Below are positions 21,085 through 31,100 of a stretch of DNA of 64,000 bases, piece after piece. The notes beneath the pieces are model-generated. The model was given only the letters and a program-made list of their open reading frames with translations. It had not been told where the DNA came from and did not search any database. Made by a program: the position numbers and the translations under genes. Origin of the DNA: Yponomeuta sedellus (Eukaryota; Arthropoda; Insecta; Lepidoptera; Yponomeutidae); contig OW203726.1 of NCBI GenBank assembly GCA_934045075.1, positions 13,924,037 to 13,988,036 on the forward strand, written 5' to 3'. How positions within the stretch are numbered: the stretch's first letter is position 1; each line of letters opens with the position of its first letter.

Positions 21085-21146
21085 TACATAATTACGTTTT
21101 TCCTAATGAATAATCGCAATAAGACTCGTTTAATATATAACTATGT
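21085..21146 (+). mobile_element. Penelope-type tail motif
   Basis: 'acataattacgtttttccta', 'ataatcgcaataagactcgt' and 'ttaatatataactatg' match the consensus order of the dispersed tail. Confidence 0.55.
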
Positions 21147-21187
21147 TGCAAGATAGCTATGTATTAAATTACATAGCTATGTATTAA

Positions 21188-21556
21188 GCACCTTTGGCTT
21201 AGTGAAACCGAGTGATTGGAATCAATCACTAGGGTTAAGCAACAGCAGGCGCGGTCAGGTGCTGGGTGGGTGACCATCCCTTGACTACCGCTAGTGGCAC
21301 TTTCTCCGAGCCTTTCCCTGCTTCGCAATGCACGTTAAGCCATTATTGCCGGCTGTCATATTGTAATGGCAGCCGTTAAGCCCTATCAAACGCCTTATAG
21401 GCGGCTTGATAACTTCTGACAGTAAGGCCCGCCACTGCCTTGTAATCCTCCACCAAACCGGACTGGTCCCCTGCGGTGGAGTATGGCCTAACCTCCCTGC
21501 AATCCAGGAAGAGACCCGTGCCCCAGCAGTGGGAACATACAAAGGGTTGATAACAA
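21188..21556 (+). mobile_element. 5S-rRNA-derived SINE, best head
   Basis: The 5S-like head (about 21208-21300) contains 'accgagtgattggaatcaat', 'gggttaagcaac', 'ggcgcggtcaggtgctggg' and 'tgggtgaccatcccttgac'. That retains GTTAAGCA and the C-box-like TGGGTGACC of 5S rRNA in order and spacing. The body resembles 17035 and ends 'gtgggaacatacaaagggtt' with a 'gataacaa' tail. The first half of 5S rRNA is missing or unrecognisable, so the promoter-containing half was captured or selectively kept. Confidence 0.8.
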
Positions 21557-22035
21557 GGGAGACCAAAGCAAAATATTGCAAGATATTTTTTTATTTAGTC
21601 ACAGGATAAATAGATAGTGTTGTCAGATAGCGTGGACGCAAGTCGGCATTAGTAATTTCTGAAACAAGTTAATAGAACCGAAAGACTAATGAACTAAATC
21701 AGACAGTCAAGGAATGATTGAATGTAACTCCGCCACCAGTGATGGAGTACCTGACGCAATGTTTTTGTTTCAGGTAAGCTCGGCAGAACAAGAAAAGACA
21801 ATGAGCGGAGGTACAGTACAAAAAAATGTCTTTGTTGTAGTGACAAAAGTAGTGACATGGTTTGTTTGTTACACTTTATTGCACAATAAATTCGTTATTA
21901 AAAATAAAACTTAAATAACAGGATTGTGATAAAAAATTAGTGCAAAGGCGGACTTATTTCAAAAGAAATTTCTTCCAGCCCGCTTACAAATTTCTGAGAG
22001 TTACAAAGAAAGAGACCGGGGTAGGGCAGATAAGG

Positions 22036-22094
22036 CAGAAACTTTCTTATTACTAATATATATATATATATAATTAGTAATAAGAAAGTTTCTG
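22036..22094. repeat. Perfect 22-bp inverted repeat with (AT)n loop
   Basis: 'cagaaactttcttattacta' onward at 22036-22057 is exactly complementary to 22073-22094. The 15-nt loop is alternating AT. It could extrude a cruciform. Confidence 0.9.
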
Positions 22095-22104
22095 AAAGTT
22101 TATA

Positions 22105-22985
22105 TATATACATGTACGTATAAATAAAAGATCGACAGCGATGTCAATCAGCGCCATCTAGCGCTCATTTTTGTAAAACCAGAAAGTGTCCCTATTAAGT
22201 TCTTGTATTATTTATTAATTTATGGAAATAATAGTCCTCTTTGCACTTTGTGCAGAATTATGCTGAGTAGAAAAATAATAATAATGTTTTTTTTTGCGTT
22301 GAATCAAACAAGATAAAAACAAGAACGTGTAAAACAAGATATTTTATTTACATATCTTTTATCAGTATAAATGAAAACAAGATAAACGTTTTTTTTGCTT
22401 TATGGTATAATTATGAGTTGTTTTTCAGCACTCTTTTGGTGAAGCTACCACCTACCCTAAACTTCAATGACCTCAATTTCTTTACAGGTGGCATAAAAAC
22501 TGAATTTGATAAGACCCCAAATAAAATTTAATTAGATTTACAGCGGTGCTAAAACATGACTTAAGTTAAGGGATAAGGGTATTTTATCCTCCTCAGAAAG
22601 ATACCGAAATCTATTAATGTAATCTACAATAGATTTCTATTGTTACTTTCAAGGTCGGGATAGAGGAGGTTAAATTCTAATCTAACGTGAACGAAGTCGA
22701 TACAGCTAGTTATGAAATAATTTTACTCGGTAAGTTTTCTTAAACTCTCTATATATTATGAATTTTTGTATGTCATTACTTTACGTAGTGCAATTTTCAA
22801 TTCGAAAACCAGTAGTGTTTACTGCCGTCCTTTACCATACGAGAGCATCGAACTGATAGATCGTATCTCTACAAAAATCTATATTTGTATAAAAGAGGTC
22901 ATCAAACAGAAAGAACCTGTCTACAAAAACAATCTATTTATAGAAGCGACCTTTCAGTTCAATCAAGTTTTCCAAATGCATTGAA
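22105..22985. other. Mostly unique AT-rich interval
   Basis: A short 'cagcgccatctagcgctc' near 22148 resembles part of the repeat at 34788. A 72-codon open frame at 22766-22984 has no recognised domain. Confidence 0.35.
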
Positions 22986-23049
22986 TATAAACCAGTTTCG
23001 AGTTTTGCCATTCAGTCCTTTAGTATCAGTCAAACCGCTCATTACGTAA
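22986..23049 (+). promoter_or_regulatory. Candidate TATA + initiator core promoter
   Basis: TATAAA at 22986-22991 lies 28 bp upstream of the A in 'ttcagtcc' (23014), the arthropod initiator TCAGT. That is normal TATA-initiator spacing. A second TCAGT follows at 23026. A donor-like 'gtaagc' begins at 23046. No start codon lies between, so the implied exon would be a short 5' UTR exon. Chance occurrence in AT-rich DNA cannot be excluded. Confidence 0.3.
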
Positions 23050-23054
23050 GCGTC

Positions 23055-24195
23055 GATCTCGCTAACGATTCACTTTAACCGATTCGAGGACGATTTCATT
23101 GTCTATAGCGGGCGGCAATAACTCGAAGCGGTATTTTATAGTGGTCATCGATTTTCTCATATTACCAGTGTACTACCAGACAGATGGTTGTCGTCGGTGA
23201 TAGTCGGATACTAGTACGTAGCGCTTACTACTGGATGCTTAATAGTGCTTGCTACGGCTTAGTTACCTCAATACTCAATAATTTATTGCATTCCCCAAGT
23301 ACATACACGTGACATAACTATAAACATGGATTTTTGTGCACCCTTTAGGGCACGCAACATTATAAATTATTGGAGGCTTTTATAACTAAGCCTATGATAT
23401 TTTAACTCTTATTATATTGTAGTATATTATCAAATATTATTATATAAATGCTATTTTAGTATCATACATGCTTCTTACTAATTCAGGCAGGTTTGTTTGA
23501 AGAAAAAGAGATTCACCTCGCTGCCTTCCCTTAATTCACGCCGGAAATTCATGTCTTTCAATTTCTGTAATATGTAGGAACTGAGACCAATCTTCAGCAA
23601 TTGTTTTCGTGCATCGTATAGTACCTATACTCTTTTTTTATGTGAACATTTCTTTTAGATTCTTTTTAAAACATATTTGTATAGCTAAGATAATTTAACT
23701 CTGTTTTTTTTTTGCACAACAAGACCGCTAAACATACTCTAACGGCTTTTTGGTGTATCAATTTAATATAAATGTTGCAAAAGTTATCCAGAAGGCGAAG
23801 GTATGAAGACTGGAGCTTCCTTATAATAAAGCAATTAATAAACTTATGGTTATGTTTGCCTTACCTAAAAAGCGCCAAAAATACCATAAATGCTTTTATT
23901 ATAGCCGATTTTATGTTAAGTATGGTAATGATATTGCAAGACTTGTTGTATATTTGCTTATAACTAAAATGCAGCAAACTGCTTTCATAGTTAGCCACTT
24001 AGTATAATTCAGAAAGTGAGGATAATTAGTAAAACGCGGATAACGTTTTGCAACTAGACGATGGTCGTAGCAGGTCTCTTCTGCCTTTCATTCAGGAGCT
24101 ATTCAAATTCCGACATGAACCAACGAATGTTTTGACTTTGTTTGCTAAGTTACGTTAATTTGTGAACTTGTACTAGCAATAGTATTTCTTAATGA
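23055..24195. other. Mostly unique interval
   Basis: Recognised repeats are absent. The first 200 bp are richer in GC and CpG than what follows, consistent with but not proof of a promoter-proximal region. Confidence 0.35.
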
Positions 24196-24238
24196 GATAC
24201 TGTAGCTTATAGTAGCAATACCTATAAGCTACAGTATC
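24196..24238. repeat. Perfect 17-bp hairpin
   Basis: 'gatactgtagcttatag' (24196-24212) and its complement (24222-24238) surround the 9-nt loop 'tagcaatac'. Confidence 0.9.
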
Positions 24239-24254
24239 ATTCCATTATCATTAT

Positions 24255-24450
24255 CAAGAAAACATCGTGAAAATACTTAAGTGTTTGAGATGTTAACATA
24301 CCACAGAGCGGTTAACACACCGCGGACTGGCACTTCCAACGGTCAATCCCCGGTAGACACGCGTAGAATTAAGCCTATACTCTCTTTATGAGAGAAAGGC
24401 CAGTGAGACGTACCTACATAGGCTACATAAAAAAATGCAGCATGTTGCGT
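24255..24450 (+). mobile_element. SINE family D, 3' body
   Basis: 'aacatcgtgaaaatacttaa', 'cacaccgcggactggcac', 'taagcctatactctcttta' and 'aggctacataaaaaa' follow the order of the D body seen at 49425 and 62800. The tRNA-like head is absent. Confidence 0.6.
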
Positions 24451-24458
24451 TTGTTATA

Positions 24459-24560
24459 AAAACCCCAGGTCTTGGATGTTTACATGTTTGTGAAGTCGCT
24501 GTTTCTGGTCATAGTGTGGGGCCAGAAGCAATGTATGTGCCTGGATGTAAATGTTATGTT
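24459..24560 (+). mobile_element. SINE family A, 3' part
   Basis: It starts at 'aaaccccaggtcttggatgt' and ends 'ggccagaagcaatgtatgtg', with an internal deletion of 'tcccacgacacagggtatcc' relative to 30485. It directly follows the D fragment. Confidence 0.8.
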
Positions 24561-25036
24561 ATGTTTTTTACAATATAATTTCAGATGTTCTATGGCTATC
24601 AGAAAATAAATTAAAAATATTCATTTAGAAGTCGCAATGTAAAAAGGCTTACAATAGAACAGGCGACTACTTCAACGATGTAAGCCCTTGACAGTAAAGC
24701 AATTCCACTGCGAGTTGAGAAATGGTTGAGACTTTTGATGGCTGACCTTTAAGTTGTGCTCATGGAAGGGTGCTGTTCCTGTGTCTGACCGCATTATTAA
24801 TATTTTCCTAAGAAGATTAACTAATATTTTGACATATAACTTTCTTGTGACACTTCGTATTTTACGTACGTAGTAAGCAACGGGTGTAATATTGCCAATA
24901 TTATTTGAGAGACAATGGTCAGACTGGAGATTTTTCCCTGCCCTTTTTCCCTAACAAAATCGACAAGATGGCTTACATTTAATTGTGTATGTCAATTTAA
25001 CAACCATTATGTAAATTCTTCGTGGTTATTCATTGA

Positions 25037-25140
25037 AATAATTTGAATAAATTCGTGAGAATTTTTACCACTTATATAGGCTAGAAACATAAAAGAATTT
25101 TAATTTTTTAAAAAATTCTCACGAATTTATTCAAATTATT
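25037..25140. repeat. Perfect 30-bp inverted repeat
   Basis: 'aataatttgaataaattcgt' onward at 25037-25066 is exactly complementary to 25111-25140, with a 44-nt loop. It matches no dispersed family here and has no target duplication that I can see. Confidence 0.92.
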
Positions 25141-26061
25141 GCCTACGTTCGACAATTGTTCATCAGCTATGTTTACGTGTCATATTATATGACTCATGCG
25201 TTATCACAAAGACAGAGATTACGCATGAGAAAGCGAGAAAGAAACAATTTTAGTCCATTGATTATGTATGTATGGTATAGTTTGTTCATGATTGTCCTAA
25301 ACATTCCTATGCTATTTCAGCATCCAAAACTATTTGGCACAACTTTCCTTGGTCGCATACCAAAAAGGCTTTTTTCCTAAGCGCTATGCGGAAATCTCAA
25401 TCTTCATTAGTGTACCATTGAGGTTGAGGTTAGAAAATAAATATCACTACTATATATAACTATATATACTTTCACGACACGGAACTCTTTTCCAGAGTAA
25501 AATTGTTTACTGGTCATTTAAAACTCTGAAAGTATTTCATTTTCATATCAAAGGATTGTGTGATTAATTTTACGGCGTACATGATAAATGCATGAAATTA
25601 CCCAACTTTATGTATTGTAAAGTGTTGTAGAGCACAAACAAAGAGAAAATGTAAGTCAAAAAGTATGATATATTTGTCGTCAAATGACATAAACAGTTCA
25701 TAAAATAAAAGAACTCGTAGATTTTTTCTCAAACCAGCGGAATATGATTTAAAATGAGAATGGTATGAAGAAGACGACTGCCATGAATTGTCTAAGCTGT
25801 CTAGCTGAGCTCGCGACAGTTTCAATGTACCCACTGGTGAAATGTTAATGTATGGACGCTATATACAGGGTGTTGTTGAACTTACGGGGGTGACATGGAG
25901 TCTCAAAAAGCGTCGCGCGTTGACTTCTAATAATGGACCCACTCAGAAATCTCAAAGCGAAACAAAACCGGACAATGCTCGAATGACAGCAGGACTCGCA
26001 CCTACTGAAATAAATGTTTTTCACTTTCACTTTTTCACCTTGAAGATTTCTTCGAATCAAT
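25141..26061. other. Unassigned interval
   Basis: Open frames of 70-95 codons (25156, 25598 reverse, 25842) show no recognisable domains, and the last two overlap on opposite strands. No repeat family was assigned. Confidence 0.35.
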
Positions 26062-26130
26062 CAGTCAGTACTCATCCACTACTAGATATAGGCCTCCCTC
26101 AAGACAGCGCAACTTCCTTCTGTCCTTAGC
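26062..26130 (-). mobile_element. LINE 3' tail fragment
   Basis: 'catccactactagatatagg' and 'cctccctcaagacagcgc' are a decayed reverse of 'gcgc...gaggcctatgtccagcagtgga'. Confidence 0.55.
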
Positions 26131-26159
26131 ATTCTTCGACTATGATTATGAATGTTCCC

Positions 26160-26263
26160 TATACAATTTAACTGTGACCAGGTGGAGCGACGTCATTCGC
26201 AAAGCGGTGGGCAGTGACTCGAAGAGGAGAACCAAAGATCGAACCAATGATGATGATACAATT
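26160..26263 (+). mobile_element. RTE-like LINE C-terminal scrap
   Basis: One frame reads TRWSDVIRKAVGSDSKRRTK followed by a GATGATGATGAT-type tail. This is the GRP..RW.DD segment of RTE-like proteins, truncated on both sides. Confidence 0.5.
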
Positions 26264-26789
26264 TAACTTCAAAGAAAGGTTTGTTATGATACTTTCCTTT
26301 TGTTTTCTTTATTTGTTTTGTGACCTTACGTCTTGCCAAGTTTCATGATTCTGGGTCAACGGGGATGTCTTATAGGTTTGGCTAGATTGATTGATTTGAA
26401 TCGAATTTGATCGAATGAAATTAATATGAGACGTTGTTTTATATGTGGACTGGCAATCAGGGCAAATGACTTTTCTGCATCACCCTGTATTGTAGTGCAG
26501 TTTTTAGTACGTTTGCACTGAAATACGAAGTTTCATATAGATACTTTTTAATATTTTATTGAGGCTATCTTGAACGTAGGAAGATTTGTTGGGTGTTTTT
26601 AAGAAATAGGTAACATGTGTTTTTGAGGTAATACTTTGTGGTTGGTAATAGGTATGTTTTTTGTTTTAATGAGTTTTAAAACATATTAAAACTAATGTTT
26701 TATTTTGTTGAAGTAGTTAATTAGACCTGAGATTTCCACACCTCGTCTGATATTTCGGCCACTCTACGTACCAAGCGCCGAGGTATGTT

Positions 26790-27010
26790 AACACTTCAGA
26801 TACTAGGATTTCGTCACGATGTTTTTGTTCATTTTTAGCGAATACCTCTACCAATATCAATAGCAGTGGCATTGCTGTTATAACTTCGCAAATGTACGTA
26901 ACTTGTACCAATTAAGTTACGTTCCGGGATTCGAACCCATGATCTCGAGAGCGGTGGCAGCAGAGTGGAGAAGCCGGCGTTTTACCACTCTGCTGCCACC
27001 GCTCTTTCTT
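26790..27010 (-). mobile_element. SINE family D with internal hairpin
   Basis: In reverse it has a tRNA-like B box 'gggttcgaatcccgg' and then 'ttacgtacatttgcgaagtt' and 'acatcgtgacgaaatcctag', the D body. The head contains a perfect 21-bp inverted repeat, 'agagcggtggcagcagagtg' onward at 26948-26968 against 26985-27005, with a 16-nt loop. Other D heads (43020, 62220) lack this, so the hairpin arose in this copy. Confidence 0.75.
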
Positions 27011-27119
27011 AGTGGTATGAGAGATAAATATATTGGTGAAAAGGAGAAGAAGCCTGAGCCTAGGATCAGTGTGCATTATCATTGAATAAGCAGCCTGTTT
27101 ATATACGTCCCACTTATAT

Positions 27120-27300
27120 ACGGAGCGGAGGTAGCGAAGCGATAGAACGCTAGCTTTTTAACCTAGAGGTCAAGGGTTGAAATCCCAGCACGAAAACTTT
27201 ATTTTCTAAGTTATGTACATTTGTTATAGTATCATCACAAAGTTATATTATAATACCACTCGCTAACTGTGAAGAAAAACATCGCAAGGAAACAATAAGG
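27120..27300 (+). mobile_element. SINE family D, head and proximal body
   Basis: 'gcggaggtagcgaagcgata' (A-box region), 'caagggttgaaatcccagc' (B box), 'ttctaagttatgtacattt', 'ccactcgctaactgtgaag' and 'aacatcgcaaggaaac' run in D order on the forward strand. Confidence 0.75.
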
Positions 27301-27531
27301 ATACAATGGCCAACCTATGAGGCTAAGTGCGGAAATCCCAGGTCTAACTAAAACTAACATACGTCCCACTTTACGACACAGACATAGGCCGGCCCTTAGA
27401 GAGATACTTAGTAAGGGCTAATCTCTAACAAGACCTAATCACTACACGTCCCTTGGGTAGTTCAAGCGCTGCGGTATGTGAAATTTTCAGACACTCAGGT
27501 TGTCTGAGAAAAGCATGTCATAGGTGCTTCA

Positions 27532-27620
27532 ATAAATCAATCAGCCTGTACTAGTCCACTGCTGGACGTAGGCCTCCCCTAAGGCGTGCCAGTTCCCTTC
27601 GTTCTCCGCCATCCTCATCA
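27532..27620 (-). mobile_element. LINE 3' tail fragment
   Basis: 'gtactagtccactgctggac' and 'gtaggcctcccctaaggcg' is the reverse of the common 'gaggcctatgtccagcagtgga' end. Confidence 0.7.
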
Positions 27621-27624
27621 AGTC

Positions 27625-29498
27625 AGCTAAACAAATATTCGACATAAGCTATTACATGCGAAAGATATGCTTAAAAAGCGCCACTATGAAATTTAATACC
27701 TCATAAGCAGTTAATTTTTCATTCAAAAAAAACCTATTGATGCAAAGAATGCGTAGGTTGTGGCCTAGGAAGGGGGTTAGTTATTATGGCCTTAAAGGTT
27801 TGATGCTGCTGATGATGATGCTGGGATTCTTTCTTTTCTCCACTCTTCACTTTTCATGAGTCTGGGGCTAATGCTACAGTCTCCAAGTTTGTGGAGACAG
27901 ACATAGATAGGGCAATTGAGAGATTCCACTGCGGCACTTATGGAGAAGTAACGCAGCCGGGGCAGTAAAATTCAGCAAGCCAAGCAAATGTAGAGATAAG
28001 CAAATGAGATGAGCAGGCATGTGGCCAGACAGTAGGACGGTGGGTTGGACAATGACGATCATAGAGTGCTGGTAGAGGATTGTCACATAAGCGACCTGAT
28101 GCATAGGGTCGACGATATTATCTACTAAAGCAATCAAAAAACCTTGGACGAGATTGGCAGGGTACGTAGAGCTTTGGCGTGACAGAGAAAAGCGTAGGCC
28201 TAGCTGCGGGTTATACTAATGGGCTGCAAAAGTATACAGCACATTCCAAATGTGGCCCTCGACTGCAAGCAAGCGGTGGTTTACGACCGGGAAAATCGAT
28301 AGAAACGATAGTACTAAAAGCTGCCGGCCGAAAGCTACGCATACTGAATGCCAAAACAAACTATATTTATACATACAATTCTGCTGGATACTCAATAACT
28401 GACAACCAGAAACATATTTGTTTTAATTCTGTAATAAAACCATAATGCCTCTAGACCACTAATTGTGGCACCACTGAAATGAAAGTGTTAAATTGTTCCG
28501 GTTATAAATGGTTATGCTTTTGTTTTATGAACGGTATCTGCACGAAGACTCCGAAGAGTGAGCAGAAGGGTCTGTCACGTTTTGATCTTTATAAATATTA
28601 AACTTCCCCGAGCCCAAGTTAATAATGTAGTGAAATAGGCAACCTTATGTATATTTTATTCGAACGTACATGTAGCAAGAAAAAAACGCTGCATAATGGA
28701 TTTAGAGGAAACGGTTCTTAAAAAGATACATTTTGATGATACGAAGAAACTCAATGGATAAATCTCTCTGCGACTGGACTGATAATTTACTTCTTACCTA
28801 ATAACTGATAACTCCAAACCTTCGTAATTACCTAAAGACGTACTCTACAGTCTTTCATGACACATATTTCAAAAAGTGTATCAACGAAAGAACATAAACA
28901 TTTTGTAATTAAACTTATTTTTCAGTTCGTTCAAGTTTGTTTTAGGACCTGTTGAGCGAGGCAGCTTCAGCTTATCAAATGAAGACAGGTGAGCCCTTTT
29001 GAGTATGAAAGTGAGACGCCCAGCCCTTTCACGGCCCAGTTTCGCTTCGCCAAGCAATGATGTTTCAAATCCATTGACTTTAGAAGCTTTTAAGGAATTG
29101 CAAGGCAGCGTTTTATAGTGTTTGAAGTCTTTAGCTTACGTACAATAAGTGAGCTGTGAAAAACATAAGCGTTTATAACCGGACGGAAAAGCAGGCTTTG
29201 CGTTCCGTTCTACGTCTGAACTTATTTCCGCTAGCAAAAATGAAGTTGGTTAGAGATTAAAATCTACATGGAACGAAACAAGTTACAAAAAGAAAACAAA
29301 ACTTTCAAAATGTCATTCTGCGCAACATCTGTTCCTTTTAATCCTTTTAGGAAAATAACCTCAATTCTCATATTGACACTGAACAGCTGTGAAAGTAAGA
29401 TGGCGCTAACTATGGTTAGCAGAGTTAAATAGCCAATCTTGGCTGTTTAAATATGACAGTCGCCTAAACATAATATTATTAAGAACAACATTTTTGTT
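27625..29498. other. Mostly unique interval
   Basis: A 'gctgctgatgatgatgatg' run at 27801-27819 may be the tail of an old RTE-like insert. Open frames at 27874 (reverse) and 28179 are under 90 codons and lack motifs. No SINE or gene was recognised from 28450 to 29495. Confidence 0.4.
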
Positions 29499-29714
29499 TA
29501 CACTATTTTTATTTTTAATGCACTAACCCGTGCTAAGGAACAAATTTAAAAACCTATTTAGAGGCTAAAAATTTCACCCATACCGGGATTCGAACCCGCA
29601 ACCTCTGGCTATCCGTACCAGCGCTCAATTGGTAGAGCGCTGGTACGGATAGCCAGAGGTTGCGGGTTCGAATCCCGGCATGGGTGAAATTTTTAGCCTC
29701 TAAATAGGTTTTTA
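29499..29714 (-). mobile_element. Palindromic SINE family B insert, copy 2 (complete apex)
   Basis: Exact 12-bp direct repeats 'aacatttttgtt' (29487-29498 and 29715-29726) flank the insert. Arms 29545-29626 and 29635-29716 are 82 bp, with one mismatch, around the 8-nt loop 'aattggta'. The apex 'gcgctcaattggtagagcgc' is the natural D-arm stem-loop of the tRNA-like head (GCTC...GAGC). The SINE tail 'gggttagtgcattaaaaata' (in reverse) is present on the left only. The head upstream of the D-arm is absent, as if cDNA synthesis stopped there and the 3' end folded back to prime a copy of itself. Confidence 0.9.
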
Positions 29715-29873
29715 AACATTTTTGTTGTGCAAGTCGTTAATTTTAGTTAAGAATCTAATTTTGATTAACTCGTATTTAAACAATATTTAAAAGCGTTACG
29801 CAAGTCGCTCTTACACAGATAACAAAATCCTACCAAGATAAATATCTACCCAAATATACATATATTTATAGTA

Positions 29874-30219
29874 CTACCACATCATAAAAGTCCCTTCGGG
29901 AATCTACGTTCGCGCAGACTAGGAAGAAGTGTAACGAAAGTACCCGAAGCTATAAGTACATTCAACATGATCTTTAACCGATAGCGGTTAAGGTGCAGAA
30001 TTGATTGCCGCAGTAGGGCTAACTATTTCGCTCACGCCAATAATATTGCCAAACTAATAGTCACCTGAATCGATGACGTTGAATCAACCAATAGCAACAA
30101 AGGCGCGCGGCCTGCCATAAAATGAAACTATCTGATTGGTCGATCAACTTGCCGCACATCCAAAATTTGGTCATCTGCGCAGGTACATCCGCGAGACTTA
30201 CTTCTTGTGTAGCACTGTA
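29874..30219. repeat. Dispersed ~340-bp repeat, copy 1
   Basis: It is nearly identical to 34929-35268, with a handful of substitutions and short indels, from 'acatcataaaagtccc' to 'ttgtgtagcactgtac'. The two ends are weak inverted matches of each other (about 13 of 18 positions), which suggests an unclassified MITE. No coding frame is shared. Confidence 0.85.
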
Positions 30220-30369
30220 CTTAGTTTTCTACACTACGCTACGTTTGATAAAACTGACCGTAGGTCTGTTATATATAATCGTAGGTAATTATTATATTCT
30301 CGCACTCTTTTGCTAATCGGGATCAATATATTTTCGAGTTAATTATTTATGTACATGCACGTACTGAAA

Positions 30370-30432
30370 AGAAATCATGGTTTTATTCTTTTTTCTGGTT
30401 GTGCATAAAGTGTTCTCTACCTATCTCGAATT
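30370..30432 (+). mobile_element. GATA-tailed retroelement 3' scrap
   Basis: 'gaaatcatggttttattctt', 'ttctggttgtgcataaagtg' and 'ttctctacctatctc' correspond to 9900-9960. Confidence 0.6.
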
Positions 30433-30484
30433 ATACTTTATTAATTAATATTCTTCAATCAAATTGACGACCATGACGACAACT

Positions 30485-30666
30485 GTAAAGAAGCGGTAGC
30501 GCATCTGCCTACCATGCGAGATGTTCCGTGTTCGAACCCTGGCTGGGGAGAAAAAGAACCCCCAGGTCTTGGATGTTTACATGTTTGTGATATTGTTGTT
30601 TCTGGTTCCCACGACAACATGGTATCCTATTGTGGGGCCAGAAGCAATGTATGTGTCTGTATGTAA
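30485..30666 (+). mobile_element. tRNA-derived SINE, family A, full
   Basis: A-box region 'agaagcggtagcgcatctgc', B box 'gtgttcgaaccctggc', then 'cccaggtcttggatgtttac' and the closing 'ggggccagaagcaatgtatg'. It runs straight into a GATA-tailed fragment in the opposite orientation. Confidence 0.85.
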
Positions 30667-30805
30667 ATTGATAGATAGATAGAGAACACTTTATTGTACA
30701 TAAAAAAGGCAATCACACAGATATTTCTTAACCTAAGAGTACAGACGGTGGCCTTATCACTAAAGTGATCTCTTCTAGACAACCTTCGGATGGACTATGA
30801 AATAT
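30667..30805 (-). mobile_element. GATA-tailed retroelement 3' fragment
   Basis: Starts 'ttgatagatagatagagaac' and contains 'actttattgtacataaaaaa', 'ggtggccttatcactaaag' and 'agacaaccttcggatggact'. It matches 10119-10385 but lacks about 100 bp in the middle. Confidence 0.8.
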
Positions 30806-31049
30806 GGAAATATTATGTTATAAAAAATTGGAGAATTAGGTACATTTTTTTCTAAATGTCAAAAAACCTTATCATTGCAAATTCTAACTCGCTTACTCTA
30901 GCTCTCGCTTATTCTAATACATAGTAGGGGCCTTTGCATCTACGTAACACCTTCATTCACGCTACATAGGTGAAGTCACCAATTAGACGCTGCAGTGCCT
31001 GAAACATATTTTAAGATGGAGTAAGTCCAGTAATATTTTGGGATATTTT

Positions 31050-31100
31050 TAAGAAAGCTGTATATTTTTGTCCTGTATACAAAAATATACAGCTTTCTTA
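31050..31100. repeat. Perfect 21-bp hairpin
   Basis: 'taagaaagctgtatattttt' onward (31050-31070) pairs exactly with 31080-31100; loop 'tcctgtata'. Its right arm is the start of the 87-bp duplicated unit. Confidence 0.9.

Noticed and set aside
24196..24238. microRNA precursor
   Set aside because: A perfectly paired 17-bp stem with a 9-nt loop is too short and too perfect for a typical animal miRNA hairpin; likewise 47490-47525.
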